From the IMG/VR virus record IMGVR_UViG_3300010354_000053, positions 40,758-104,757 of that record: a stretch of DNA of 64,000 nt. One strand, written 5' to 3'. Positions 6,981-16,436 of the stretch are shown piece after piece. Position numbers and translations under genes: made by a program. This DNA is from a virus. Positions within the stretch are counted from its first letter, which is position 1. Each line of letters opens with the position of its first letter. The notes under the pieces were generated by a model, which was given only the letters and a program-made list of their open reading frames with translations, did not search any database and was not told the origin of the DNA.

Positions 6981-8069
6981 TCATCCCTCGTAAATATCAG
7001 CATTCATAGCAATACCCATGTTTTTTGAAGTAAATACTTCTTGCTTGATTTTGGCGTATAGGTTTTCATCCATTTTGACCAAATCTACAAACTTAGACAT
7101 ATTTCCCCCCTTGATTCCAAGCTCCTCCGGGCCAAAATAAATTGTGTTTCCTGTTTCTTTTTTATAGAGAACACCGAGATTAAGAGCTAGCTCAACAAGT
7201 TCTTCGTATTGGTTAGCTAGTTCGCCACTTTCCATATTTAACCAGAATTCAGCAGCTTTGCCCTCGACAGTAAGGCGCGTTTTATTAACTTTGCAGCGAA
7301 CCTTAGAACCGACTGCAATATTCTTGCCTTGGCCGTCTTTGGATTCGGAGACCAGCTTGTCCTTCATGCCAGTTGCCTTTTCCAAAAAAATAATAGTCGA
7401 GCATAGGTGTTTTAGCCGTTGACCGCCAGTAAGCACCCATGGATAGTACTTAGCCATACGGGTATCGAGGTTTGCCATAGCATGGTTAGTAAGCACGACC
7501 AACACTTCGCACTCGTTAGCAATACGGTTTAATACGTTTAAGGCTGGATTGATGCTTTTAGAAATACCACCGTATCCATTAGCAGCACCGCTAACATCGC
7601 CTTCTTCCATTGCCCCCTGTTCGCCAAGTGCAGTAAGAGCTTTAACGGAATCAAGGACAATTGCGCAACAATCCTTGTTTTTTTTGATTTCCTCTTCTGC
7701 CTTAGCTAGAGGCTTAATAGCACCTTCAAACGTGTTTGATTGAATAACTACCAGACGGTCGAGATCAACACCTAAACTGGCTGCACGTTCGGGGTTAAAC
7801 GCATATTCTGTGTCGATAAATATGCCGTATTTAGTTGGATTCATCCGCTGTTCTTGTGCAAGCAGCTTTAGAGCCATAAGACTTTTACCCGAGCCGGGTG
7901 AACCCCACAGCATAACTAGTTCACCGACCGGAATACCACCGCCTACGGCCCAGTCAAATGAAACCGAACCGGTAGAGCGAACTTGTTTTTGTTTATTAGA
8001 AAATTCTTTGGCTACGGCTACTCGCTCCATTTTTAACATTGACGATAAATAACTTGGTAGTTTTGACAT
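6981..8069 (-). CDS. uvsX: UvsX/RecA-family recombinase
   Basis: 362 aa. Walker A is GSPGSGKS (56-63), Walker B is in AIVLDSVKAL, and the following EEGDVSGAANGYGG and VVLTNHAMAN segments are RecA-core motifs. The length suits phage UvsX rather than cellular RecA. It would form filaments on single-stranded DNA and catalyse strand exchange for recombination-dependent replication and repair, working with the gp32-like SSB three genes upstream and the SbcCD-like nuclease. GAGG precedes the ATG. The ATP-binding core is intact. Confidence 0.9.
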   Translation of the reverse strand: MSKLPSYLSSMLKMERVAVAKEFSNKQKQVRSTGSVSFDWAVGGGIPVGELVMLWGSPGSGKSLMALKLLAQEQRMNPTKYGIFIDTEYAFNPERAASLGVDLDRLVVIQSNTFEGAIKPLAKAEEEIKKNKDCCAIVLDSVKALTALGEQGAMEEGDVSGAANGYGGISKSINPALNVLNRIANECEVLVVLTNHAMANLDTRMAKYYPWVLTGGQRLKHLCSTIIFLEKATGMKDKLVSESKDGQGKNIAVGSKVRCKVNKTRLTVEGKAAEFWLNMESGELANQYEELVELALNLGVLYKKETGNTIYFGPEELGIKGGNMSKFVDLVKMDENLYAKIKQEVFTSKNMGIAMNADIYEG

Positions 8070-8077
8070 TTATTACC

Positions 8078-8548
8078 TCATGCACGGATGCTGATATTGT
8101 TAAAGTTAGTACGGCCATAAATATTTTTCTTAACATCATCTATGGAAATTGATAGCACTGAACGGACTGAAGATAAATAAGAATAAACGCTCTCCCAATA
8201 TGCTTCATCCTCTTGTGCCATTTGATATTCTGGTTGAATACAAATAAATGCCTGTTTATCTTTTTCTGTGGGTTTTTGTAGATTTTTTTCAGCCGCCCAT
8301 TCGGGGAATTTTTCAATTCGTAATACCGATTCAATTCGTTCCTTTTCAATCTTTGATTTAGACAAAGAGTATTGTGCTTTAGTCATTAGCTCAGAAATGG
8401 CAAGCAGTCCTTCACGCATTGACTGTAAAAACACAGGAGCGTCGTGTTCGCTAACTTGCACAGATTGTTTGCTCTTTGCAATAAAAGGAGCAAGTTGATT
8501 AGCGATCATGTTCATTTGATCGCGCTTAGAAACAACTTCTGATGCCAT
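8078..8548 (-). CDS. Unknown helical protein between SSB and UvsX
   Basis: 156 aa, largely helical, no recognised motif. ATG at 8548 is chosen because AGGTGG is well placed; the longer reading to 8602 would run into the terminator hairpin. It is the first gene after that terminator and 8 nt upstream of the recombinase, so it may share the recombinase promoter region. Function unknown. Confidence 0.65.
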   Translation of the reverse strand: MASEVVSKRDQMNMIANQLAPFIAKSKQSVQVSEHDAPVFLQSMREGLLAISELMTKAQYSLSKSKIEKERIESVLRIEKFPEWAAEKNLQKPTEKDKQAFICIQPEYQMAQEDEAYWESVYSYLSSVRSVLSISIDDVKKNIYGRTNFNNISIRA

Positions 8549-8565
8549 ATGTCCACCTAATATAT

Positions 8566-8593
8566 AAAAAAACCGACCAAATGCATGGTCGGT
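8566..8593 (-). terminator. Rho-independent terminator downstream of the SSB gene
   Basis: Perfect 7-bp stem ACCGACC (8572-8578) / GGTCGGT (8587-8593) around an 8-nt loop. Read on the minus strand it is followed by seven U residues (A-run at 8566-8572). It would separate abundant SSB transcription from the UvsX-to-modification genes, possibly with partial read-through. Confidence 0.8.
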
Positions 8594-8616
8594 CAAAAAC
8601 AAATTATTGAGTACTA

Positions 8617-9534
8617 TTAGAAGGGATTCCAGTTCTCATCATCTGTGCTGTCAAAATCAACAGATGCAGAACTTGCAGCCGGCTTACTACTACCTTCTTC
8701 TCCACTGTTAGCAGATTTGCGGAGTAAACGTTCAGGAAGTTCTGTGCCACCAGACGCAACAAATGCAGCCATTTCATCTTCACTCCAAAGGCGAGAAGCA
8801 AACATTTGCACTAAATCGATCATCTTTTCTGGATCTTTGAGGCGATCTTTAACAGAATTAGGGAGTGTTTGCTCATAAAGCATTTCGGTTTTTTGGCGAC
8901 CAACCATCTTTGATTCAACGCAAAGATCTGCGGAATAACGAGTGTCGAGCTTTTCTCCAGTTTTATTTAATACCATCCAACCAGTAGGCTCAGAAGGATT
9001 GTAAACTTGTGCGTTATAATCTTTAAATTTATGCACAACACCACTGATTTTTTTGCCGGCGTCACCAAAGATAGACTTGATCAACGAAGTTTTAGCATCA
9101 AGTACCGAAATCTTGTCGTCGCCGCGAAGAACAACAAGAACAGAGAATCTACGTTTTTGCTCAAAGGATTTAGCAAGCGTAGAGTGGTTCAAGTATTTTT
9201 CATGCATCTTATGACCAGGGGCTTTAGCACCCATTTCTTCGAGCTTGACGGCTTCATCGCGGTGCTTCCAATGAGCATCGCAGATAGAACACGTTTTGCC
9301 AACAGAGCGAGGGCATGGAATACGCATGTATTCACCATTCAAAGTGTATTCATGGAAATGGTTTTCTGCGTATGGACGAGGTTTACCAACATGTTGATTA
9401 ACAACTACACGCAACGTAAGTGGCCAAGTAGTGTTTTTAGCACCGCCAACATAGTTGATTTTTTCGCGTTGTTCTTTTTGTTTACCAACAGAGAAGTCTT
9501 CATTTTCAAGAAGTGAATAATCAAAATTTTCCAT
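8617..9534 (-). CDS. gp32-like single-stranded DNA-binding protein
   Basis: 305 aa. The T4 gp32-type zinc site is present: C74, C82, C85 and H88 in the segment CPRSVGKTCSICDAHW. The C-terminus is a serine-rich linker then an acidic tail (DFDSTDDENWNPF), the usual docking tail for replication partners. It coats single-stranded DNA during replication and recombination. A GGAG lies upstream of the ATG and a strong terminator follows, in keeping with high expression. Family assignment is good even though overall sequence is divergent. Confidence 0.85.
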   Translation of the reverse strand: MENFDYSLLENEDFSVGKQKEQREKINYVGGAKNTTWPLTLRVVVNQHVGKPRPYAENHFHEYTLNGEYMRIPCPRSVGKTCSICDAHWKHRDEAVKLEEMGAKAPGHKMHEKYLNHSTLAKSFEQKRRFSVLVVLRGDDKISVLDAKTSLIKSIFGDAGKKISGVVHKFKDYNAQVYNPSEPTGWMVLNKTGEKLDTRYSADLCVESKMVGRQKTEMLYEQTLPNSVKDRLKDPEKMIDLVQMFASRLWSEDEMAAFVASGGTELPERLLRKSANSGEEGSSKPAASSASVDFDSTDDENWNPF

Positions 9535-9547
9535 TTTACGGCTCCTT

Positions 9548-10174
9548 TTAACGGTATTGAAATTTAGCTAGCGACGGATTCATTGAATTATTAGCAGCAG
9601 CGGTTACTCTTGATAACTCGATGCCTTCTTCGATTGTTTTGATCACGGTTGCAATTTTTTCTTCTTGCGACTTTTTACCACCCCCTTTTGGTACGGCAAT
9701 TACGGTTCTTGACAAACGACTATTAAGTGGTGTGCGTCGAAATGTGTAAAATACGTTTGATTGTAGCTCACCAGTTCTAAAAATTTGAGAAACGCTAATG
9801 TTATCTTGTTGCAAAGTTAGATCTTCTACGATTCGCATAAAATCACGATTGCTTTCAATTTTTTTAGAAACTCGACTCGTATCAGGGGTTCTGCGAAGAG
9901 CTGTCGTGCCGGAAAATAATTTAAGGCAATTAGCAAAAAGGACGTTCGCTTCAGTTGCAGAAATTTCAAATGGCATCTCTCTACTTAGAGATGCCGCGTA
10001 TCCTTTTGTTTTCATTTCTTCCGCCATTTGAATTGCGTAATCAGAAACGTATCCAAGTTGGATGGGTGAATATTTTTCAACACCTTGAATAATAACTTGA
10101 GCTTCATCTTCTTTAAGATCTGATAAATCTATGATTACTGGAATTGAATAAGAACGGTCGTACATAACGGTCAT
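9548..10174 (-). CDS. Unknown protein upstream of SSB
   Basis: 208 aa, no recognised family. The ATG has an ideal AGGAG six bases upstream and overlaps the end of the HNH gene. It contains a KGGGKKSQ stretch near residue 160 that does not read as a Walker A motif. Consistent placement between an HNH protein and SSB suggests a DNA-metabolism role. Confidence 0.65.
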   Translation of the reverse strand: MTVMYDRSYSIPVIIDLSDLKEDEAQVIIQGVEKYSPIQLGYVSDYAIQMAEEMKTKGYAASLSREMPFEISATEANVLFANCLKLFSGTTALRRTPDTSRVSKKIESNRDFMRIVEDLTLQQDNISVSQIFRTGELQSNVFYTFRRTPLNSRLSRTVIAVPKGGGKKSQEEKIATVIKTIEEGIELSRVTAAANNSMNPSLAKFQYR

Positions 10175-10626
10175 TTTTTTCTCCTAGACGGTTTCTTTGG
10201 TTTTCGCCTTGCTTTATTTTCAACAATACTTTTTTGTTTATGACAAGGAATACATTTTACGGTTAGTCTTGATAATATGTGTTGTTTGGTTTCATCAGTT
10301 ATGTTTTCCTCATCAAAAAAATCTATGCCAACAAACATTCGATCAACATATGTATTCCAATCTTTCCATCCAGAAATCTCAATTACTGGATCTTCATGAT
10401 CTACCTGTATTTCTTTATAATCGAAAATTTTATTACAGGAGCAACACTTATACTTAACTCTTTTTGCCTTGCTCTCTGTTCCGTCTTTTTTAGATGCTTT
10501 ATATGGAATTTTGGCATTTTCTAAAACAAGTTTTTTGATTGGACTAATAGAAAATAAACGCCGAATTGCAGAAATTAACGACGCTCTTAATACCCACTTA
10601 CGTTTCTTTTTAGATTTCTTTGCCAT
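10171..10626 (-). CDS. HNH-type nuclease with zinc-binding cysteines
   Basis: 151 aa. Cysteine pair CCSCNKIF, then IQVDHEDPVI (the HNH metal-binding histidine), then CIPCHKQKS match an HNH core in which two CxxC pairs bind a structural zinc. Both ends are very basic (MAKKSKKKRKW and KPKKPSRRKK), suited to DNA binding. Because it sits in the recombination string without disrupting a gene, it may be a working phage nuclease rather than a free-standing homing endonuclease. Confidence 0.72.
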   Translation of the reverse strand: MAKKSKKKRKWVLRASLISAIRRLFSISPIKKLVLENAKIPYKASKKDGTESKAKRVKYKCCSCNKIFDYKEIQVDHEDPVIEISGWKDWNTYVDRMFVGIDFFDEENITDETKQHILSRLTVKCIPCHKQKSIVENKARRKPKKPSRRKK

Positions 10627-10644
10627 CTATTGATGGTAATAAAT

Positions 10645-11448
10645 TTAAATTGAAAAGTCGATGATATCTTGTAGATTAAAATATGGTTTTTTCGTAAAAC
10701 TACTTACGCCAACTTTTCCCACAAATAAACAAAGTTTATGGCGATAAGAACCTAGCTTTTTACTTATTTTAGGATCGTATTCAAATACTTTCTTTTTTAT
10801 ACCAGAAACTGGATCATCGACTAGCCGATCTTTTGGCCACATACGCACTCGAACATCATCGCTGCCATCAAAGATAGAAACTTCAATAAATTCTTTACCA
10901 TCATACTTTTTAGTGGCATATCCATTAAAATAACCAAAAAATGCTTTACGCCACATGCCAGTTTTTACCGAAAATTCAGATATTGTCCCCTTGTAGTTTT
11001 TAGCTATTGCTACACGGTCTTCTACTTTCTGGCCATTTTGATCAATAGTAAATTGGCGAGCGAATGGAAACACTTCGGCAAATTCTTCTTTAGTAGGTTT
11101 AAAGCCCAGTTGCTGTAGCGCAGATTGATATACATTACAAAAGTTAATGGAAAAAATTGGATTAAAATCAGCCAACCACAGCTGACGATCAAAGTCAGAC
11201 GTGATTTTTTCCATAGGAATGCGTTGGTCTTTGATCTTTGGAAAACCGGCGGTAGACTTACACGCCTTTTTAAGTTGCTCAACAGCCGCAAATCTCTGGT
11301 CTACTGTAAGTGGTTCTGGAAAGCAGTCGTCAAATGCACCACTCATGATCATAGTTATAATTGGCGAAACCATAATTTTAATTTCGCCGGTTTCATAATT
11401 CTGTTTTACGTCCTTAACTTTCGCTAAAAAGTCTTCCCATTTACTCAA
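10645..11448 (-). CDS. Putative nucleic-acid-binding protein (HhH plus OB-like regions)
   Basis: 267 aa from a TTG at 11448 that has GAGG nine bases upstream; an ATG at 11463 is the alternative start but lacks a ribosome-binding site. The segment IITMIMSGAFDDCF resembles helix-hairpin-helix turns seen in the C-terminal part of bacterial replicative polymerase alpha subunits, and the C-terminal beta-rich part (about 180-267) could be an OB fold. No catalytic motif. It overlaps the SbcC-like gene, so a recombination or repair role is likely. Confidence 0.55.
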   Translation of the reverse strand: MSKWEDFLAKVKDVKQNYETGEIKIMVSPIITMIMSGAFDDCFPEPLTVDQRFAAVEQLKKACKSTAGFPKIKDQRIPMEKITSDFDRQLWLADFNPIFSINFCNVYQSALQQLGFKPTKEEFAEVFPFARQFTIDQNGQKVEDRVAIAKNYKGTISEFSVKTGMWRKAFFGYFNGYATKKYDGKEFIEVSIFDGSDDVRVRMWPKDRLVDDPVSGIKKKVFEYDPKISKKLGSYRHKLCLFVGKVGVSSFTKKPYFNLQDIIDFSI

Positions 11449-13438
11449 TGTAAACAACCTCATCAAAGTAGTAATCTTGCGTATGATGCTCAATCATCAG
11501 CACAAGCTTACGATCTGAAATTTCTTTAATCGCGCTGATGCAGATTTCCTGTGTAGCAAGATCGCAACCTTGCAGGCTTTCATCAAGCATCAAAATCGGG
11601 CTATTATACATATCTGATAAAGCTAATTGAAACGCTAAAACCAAACGGCTAAATTGACCACCAGATAAATCATCTTCATTGAGTGTTTCTAATACTTGTC
11701 CATCACATGTTAGCTCTAAATTAATTGCGGAAATTTCTTTATCTTTAGACTTTAGCTTTCTAGTAGTTTTTAATTCGGCTTTAACTCGACCGTCTAACAG
11801 TAGATCTAGCCAATATGTAGCACGGAAATTAATTTCATCGATAATACTTTCTAGCGATTCCAACATTGACTTCTGCCAAACTTCGCCAATTTCACTGCAG
11901 CCAGAATATAGTTCTTTAGCGTCTTGCTTCTGTTTTGCAATCTCTACTAAAGATTCTGTTAACGCATTTAATTTTTGCTCGTACTCATTAATTTTATTGC
12001 TAATTTCTGCATTTTTATTAATCTGATCAAGCTTTGCTTGCAAAGCATTCTTCTTAGAAGTTTCTTTGCTTAGTTCATTTGAATATGTTTCTATTTTCAT
12101 AAACGCAGATTGAATTTTGCTTTCTAGTTCAGCCATTGGAATCAAATTAGCGTTTGTGTTAATAATTTGGTCAGCTTTTTGTTTCTTTTTCTGTAGTCCC
12201 AAAATGTTATTTTCAACATCATCTGATAAAACTTTGTACTTTCGCATTTCTTTTAAATGATCACCCAATTGGCTTGCGGCCAACTCAAATTTTTGAATAT
12301 TGTTTTTATGTTTAAGAATTTTTGTATTAATTTCAGATTCAAAATTAGTGACTGAAATTGATTCTACAGCATCGTGATGGCTAAGAAACTCTTCACAAAT
12401 TATTTTTAAATCTAAAATTCTGTCTACAATCTCTGGTTCGCCGTATAGCTCAATATTCTGTGTGAGATTAAATATTTTGCCCAAAGACAACTGTTTTTGT
12501 TCTTGATATCTTTCTAGGTTTTGCATCTGCGAAAGCAGCCATTCCATTTTGTTTAATTCTTGCTTCAGTTTTTTGGCTTGCTCTAAATATTCGTTTATTT
12601 GTTTGCTAACATAATCTTCTTTGAAATCAAGCAGCTTTTCTTTATATTCGGCTTGTTTTACTGTTAATTCTTGAAGGTTTTCTTCATATTTAAATAAAAA
12701 ATCGGAGGCCGATTGAAATACGTTACGTGCTGGATGATTTTTGTTTTCATTAAATTCATCTCGAGCTTTTTTGAGTTCATCAATCTTACGAGTTAACGTA
12801 TAAATGTGACCTTCTGTCGCAGTAATTTTTTTCTGTAAATCTTTTGGCGCACCTTGTACATCAAACATAGTTTCCGACAGAGAGCTGATTGTGTTTTTAG
12901 CTTCTTTTATTTTGTCTTGGATGTTTTGTTCTTTGTGTTCTAATTGGCTAAGTAAATTACCCACTTCCTTAGTTTTTTCGGTAATTTCTTCTTTTTGTTT
13001 AAATGGATCAGAGCCTTTAAACGCAAGCTCGTTAATTAATTCCATTTGCTCTGAAGGAGACAAATTAATCAAACTATTCTTTTGATTTTGAGCAACATAT
13101 GAACAAATATCAAATTCGGTTTTATTCATACGCAAAATATTTTCAATTTCATTCTGCGCGGTAGATGAACTAAGCCCGTTTACCTTGAGTATGTTTGGGC
13201 CACGACCTCTAGTTATTGAGAGATCAAAACCGTCGAATTGTACCGATGTAGTTTCTTCATTCCATGTCGTAATCTTATTCTGTTTACCATAAAAAGCGTA
13301 GCTAATAGCTTTAAAAACAGACGACTTTCCCACACCGCTGCGCCCATGAATACGCACCATGCCAGTTTCGGGTAGAGAAAAAGATACGTCGTTATGATTA
13401 CGGAAGTTTGTCAAAGATAAATTGATACGATTTTTCAA
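11441..13438 (-). CDS. SbcC/Rad50/gp46-like recombination nuclease ATPase subunit
   Basis: 665 aa. Walker A is HGRSGVGKSS (about 31-40), the ABC signature is LSGGQFSRL, and Walker B is ILMLDES, followed by an MIEHH switch. Long coiled coils fill the middle (about 150-560). With the SbcD-like partner it processes double-strand ends. No CxxC zinc hook is visible at the coiled-coil apex. The start is a TTG with AAGGA eight bases upstream, and the gene overlaps the SbcD-like gene by about 40 nt. Divergence and the missing hook match a shortened phage version. Confidence 0.87.
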   Translation of the reverse strand: MKNRINLSLTNFRNHNDVSFSLPETGMVRIHGRSGVGKSSVFKAISYAFYGKQNKITTWNEETTSVQFDGFDLSITRGRGPNILKVNGLSSSTAQNEIENILRMNKTEFDICSYVAQNQKNSLINLSPSEQMELINELAFKGSDPFKQKEEITEKTKEVGNLLSQLEHKEQNIQDKIKEAKNTISSLSETMFDVQGAPKDLQKKITATEGHIYTLTRKIDELKKARDEFNENKNHPARNVFQSASDFLFKYEENLQELTVKQAEYKEKLLDFKEDYVSKQINEYLEQAKKLKQELNKMEWLLSQMQNLERYQEQKQLSLGKIFNLTQNIELYGEPEIVDRILDLKIICEEFLSHHDAVESISVTNFESEINTKILKHKNNIQKFELAASQLGDHLKEMRKYKVLSDDVENNILGLQKKKQKADQIINTNANLIPMAELESKIQSAFMKIETYSNELSKETSKKNALQAKLDQINKNAEISNKINEYEQKLNALTESLVEIAKQKQDAKELYSGCSEIGEVWQKSMLESLESIIDEINFRATYWLDLLLDGRVKAELKTTRKLKSKDKEISAINLELTCDGQVLETLNEDDLSGGQFSRLVLAFQLALSDMYNSPILMLDESLQGCDLATQEICISAIKEISDRKLVLMIEHHTQDYYFDEVVYIE

Positions 13439-14375
13439 GTTTACGTTCCTTCACATAGTCAGAAAAACGTTCGGTAAAACTTTTTGTATTTGCCTGTAAC
13501 TTGCGCTGTGTTTTTTCTTGATGATCTTCCGCAATGAATTTAAACTTAACTTGCTTAGCCAATTTTTTATATTCTTTTGTTTTCTTAAACGCAATAATGT
13601 TAAACGATGTATCCTTGATAACAATGCGATATTCGTTTACAGGATCAATCTGGAATTTATTGACGTCTTCAATTTTTATTTCACGTGTAACAAACTTTGG
13701 CATTTGTAAGTCAATAGCCTGAATAACTTTATAATTTTCATTTTTAATGTCAATTAAAAAAACAAACTTTTCTTCATCTTCACTAAATCGATGTTGGCAT
13801 GGAGTTCCGGGGTACCAAATTAAATTTCCTACGGTGTGTTCACCATGGATGTGTCCACTAATCACCTTGCACGATGGAAGCTCATCGCCATGTTCACTTT
13901 TTAACCCAGCTTCCATCAAACAGCCTTTGAATTCTTGATGAGCAAACAATAAAGTTTCTCTTCCTGATAACATCTCCATGGCTTTATGGAATGCTCCGGG
14001 AGGGCAATAAGGAATAAAACCGACGTGTGTATCATCAATACAATCATATATAGGATGATCAACCACAACGTAATTTGGAGTGTTTTTAAATGGCGCAAGA
14101 GCATGAAATCTAGGTAAGAAAGTCTTGCTATCGTTCATTTCATGGTTGCCAAGAATATGGACAATCTTTACATGGCTGTTTGCGCTTAAAAACTCAGAAA
14201 AAATAGTGAGGCAATCATTACGAACAATATCGTGCTCGTCAAACACGTCACCTAGTAAAACTACCATCTCAGGGTTAACTGAAGATATAGTTTCAGTTAA
14301 CCGAGATAACAGCAACTCTGAACGCTTTAATCTGCGGTGTGTTAGATGGATGTCCCCGACTACTAAACAATTCAT
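13398..14375 (-). CDS. SbcD/Mre11/gp47-like nuclease subunit
   Basis: 325 aa calcineurin-like phosphoesterase. All metal-binding motifs are visible: GDIHLTH, GDVFDEHD, GNHEMND, and VISGHIHGEH. Forms the nuclease head with the SbcC-like ATPase encoded immediately downstream (40-nt overlap). First gene of the long minus-strand string; the gap to the divergent primase (14376-14510) must contain its promoter. Confidence 0.9.
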   Translation of the reverse strand: MNCLVVGDIHLTHRRLKRSELLLSRLTETISSVNPEMVVLLGDVFDEHDIVRNDCLTIFSEFLSANSHVKIVHILGNHEMNDSKTFLPRFHALAPFKNTPNYVVVDHPIYDCIDDTHVGFIPYCPPGAFHKAMEMLSGRETLLFAHQEFKGCLMEAGLKSEHGDELPSCKVISGHIHGEHTVGNLIWYPGTPCQHRFSEDEEKFVFLIDIKNENYKVIQAIDLQMPKFVTREIKIEDVNKFQIDPVNEYRIVIKDTSFNIIAFKKTKEYKKLAKQVKFKFIAEDHQEKTQRKLQANTKSFTERFSDYVKERKLEKSYQFIFDKLP

Positions 14376-14510
14376 AGCACCTCACTTTAAAGCTAGCGTA
14401 CCAAAATTAATAAAATTGAAAACAAAAAAGTTCAGTTGTCATCCGATAGGTGTTTTCTTATTTCTACGATTGTGGTTTTATTTAAAAACAAACCCAAAAA
14501 AGAAGACGCT
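14376..14510. promoter_or_regulatory. Divergent intergenic region between SbcD-like and primase genes
   Basis: 135 nt, very AT-rich, from which both the minus-strand recombination/modification string and the plus-strand primase string must be transcribed. I see no unambiguous -35/-10 pair. No coding signal beyond a weak upstream extension of the primase frame from a TTG at 14436. Confidence 0.35.
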
Positions 14511-16436
14511 ATGGCAAAAGCGCAAAATATATATTTTCCATTCTTTGTCAGAAGACGATGGGAAAAAGATACACAAATCATTCCATACTTTAAAATCAAT
14601 AATCTTTTTCTTGATCAAAACAAAGATAAAGATAAAAAATATCTAGTTTTTTATAATAAGAAAAACATTGAAAAAATCAAACAGATAAAAACTAATCGAT
14701 ACATACCGTTTGTGCAGCCGACGAATGACTTTTTGCCACAAACTACATTTGTGATTGATTTCGATTTAAAAGAACATTTGCCAGAAATCACGCAAAAAAT
14801 TGTGAATGGTTTTTCTAAACTTAATTCAATTTTAAACGGTAAATGTCTGTTAGTCAACAGCTCTAGTGGTGTCGGCTGGCATATTATTTTTGTAGCGAAC
14901 GGAAATATAGAACCTAAAAACTATCAACAGTTACAAAAAGATATAATACAAAGTTTATTTAACGATATTCAAGATTATATTGATTTCAACGCATCGTTAT
15001 CTAAAAAACAAGGTTTTTATCATCTTGCGTATTTTCCAGAGTGGATTGAGAATGGATATATTAATATCACTAAACGAGAGCAGGGAAGAAATAGAAACTT
15101 TTGGACTTCGAAGATTGCGCTTGATTCTTTTGAAATCCATTCTTTGCAAGATAATTTAATCCCATTTGAAAAACGCGATTTCTATAGATTAGATAATGAT
15201 CTGAAAAAAACTATAGAATTTATAGAACGAGCATCAACATTTAATAATCAAACTGTAAAAAACCAATATGCGAGTAGATTTATTAATATTATTGGTTGTA
15301 TTTCTCAGTCTTCAAATTTTCAAATTAGATCTTTGCTTAGTAAGCATAATGTTTCAAATATTCGAAAAACCCATCCACTAAGTGCAGATTTTTTATCGAA
15401 GGCTGCTCTATCTATTTCTAGATACACTCAATATTATAGAGAGTTTGATAGTTTTCTAAATCCAGAAGAACAAATTGAACCCGTTGAAGACTTCAGCCGG
15501 TTAATACTCTTATCTAAAGAGATCAATTTTAATAAATCGGTAAACAAATATTTTGGGACTGGGAAAATAGATAAGGCGTTTTATTTTGAATCGGAAATCA
15601 AATTCTTAGATAATCTTTTTATTGATTGTCTACAAATTTCATTAATCAAAAATCCAGAAAAATGCCTACAGATTTTAGAAAAAAACATTCAACTTATTGA
15701 TGAAAAACAGATTGTTGTTGAGGCTCAAACAATTAAGCGATTCATTAAATTTGTGTTTGAAATAAAACAACTTGAGAAAAAAATTCATACTCAAAAAAAT
15801 AATTTTATTCTGAATGATGAATTGGTTGAAGATTTTCTGAAAAAAGTTTTTGAAAATGATTACAAAAACCTTTCTATTTCTAAACAAAACGAACAAACTT
15901 TAAAAAAAATCTGGCGTGTAGAAAAAGAATGGCTAATGAAAGGTTTTAAACAACTTTTAGCGTTTATTTTACATTTAAAAATGGCCGAAAATAATCTTTT
16001 TATTGATATTGGTCTAGAAGATTTTAAACAATTTTGGAATACACATGAAAGAAAAGCCACTGCGTTACGCCAATTGCTTATGCCTAGCCTATCAAAAGAT
16101 ATTAATGAGTATAAAGCACACTGGAAACGCCGGGGTTTCATGATTGATTGGAAGTTGATAGAAAATTTCTGCTCTACGGGATTTGTTTTTACACCGCAAT
16201 ATCTAGCAACAAGATTAGGCAATGGTAACACGTGGAGTATCATTCGCGTTTATGCTAAACCCTTAGTTATCAATCACGGTTTACATGAAGCTTGCAAAAT
16301 ATTTAATGAGGCTTTATGGTTATCAGAGGCAAAGAATAAAAAACAGCGGATCAGAGAATTTGCTCTTTTCGCTAGAAAAATATCTAGGCAATTACAGGAA
16401 CAGCGATGCAAATCACAAGTGCAGACGGCAGAATAG
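14511..16436 (+). CDS. Archaeo-eukaryotic-type primase (PrimPol-like)
   Basis: 641 aa. The three AEP motifs are present in order: FVIDFDLKE (D83, D85), SSSGVGWHIIF (H124) and YIDFNASLS (D158), the metal-binding and nucleotide-binding residues of this polymerase fold. The remaining 450 residues are helical, with no helicase Walker motif. It would make primers or short DNA. ATG at 14511 is used (AGAAG upstream); the longer reading from TTG 14436 has no clear ribosome-binding site. A second, unrelated TOPRIM primase is at 29542-30642. Confidence 0.72.
   Translation: MAKAQNIYFPFFVRRRWEKDTQIIPYFKINNLFLDQNKDKDKKYLVFYNKKNIEKIKQIKTNRYIPFVQPTNDFLPQTTFVIDFDLKEHLPEITQKIVNGFSKLNSILNGKCLLVNSSSGVGWHIIFVANGNIEPKNYQQLQKDIIQSLFNDIQDYIDFNASLSKKQGFYHLAYFPEWIENGYINITKREQGRNRNFWTSKIALDSFEIHSLQDNLIPFEKRDFYRLDNDLKKTIEFIERASTFNNQTVKNQYASRFINIIGCISQSSNFQIRSLLSKHNVSNIRKTHPLSADFLSKAALSISRYTQYYREFDSFLNPEEQIEPVEDFSRLILLSKEINFNKSVNKYFGTGKIDKAFYFESEIKFLDNLFIDCLQISLIKNPEKCLQILEKNIQLIDEKQIVVEAQTIKRFIKFVFEIKQLEKKIHTQKNNFILNDELVEDFLKKVFENDYKNLSISKQNEQTLKKIWRVEKEWLMKGFKQLLAFILHLKMAENNLFIDIGLEDFKQFWNTHERKATALRQLLMPSLSKDINEYKAHWKRRGFMIDWKLIENFCSTGFVFTPQYLATRLGNGNTWSIIRVYAKPLVINHGLHEACKIFNEALWLSEAKNKKQRIREFALFARKISRQLQEQRCKSQVQTAE

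Noticed and set aside
7549-8052. Plus-strand frames opposite the recombinase
   Set aside because: Shadow frames of a clear RecA-family gene, with proline/serine-biased composition and no start signals.
10645-11448. DNA polymerase III alpha subunit fragment
   Set aside because: Only a short HhH-like and possible OB-like resemblance; no polymerase catalytic motif.
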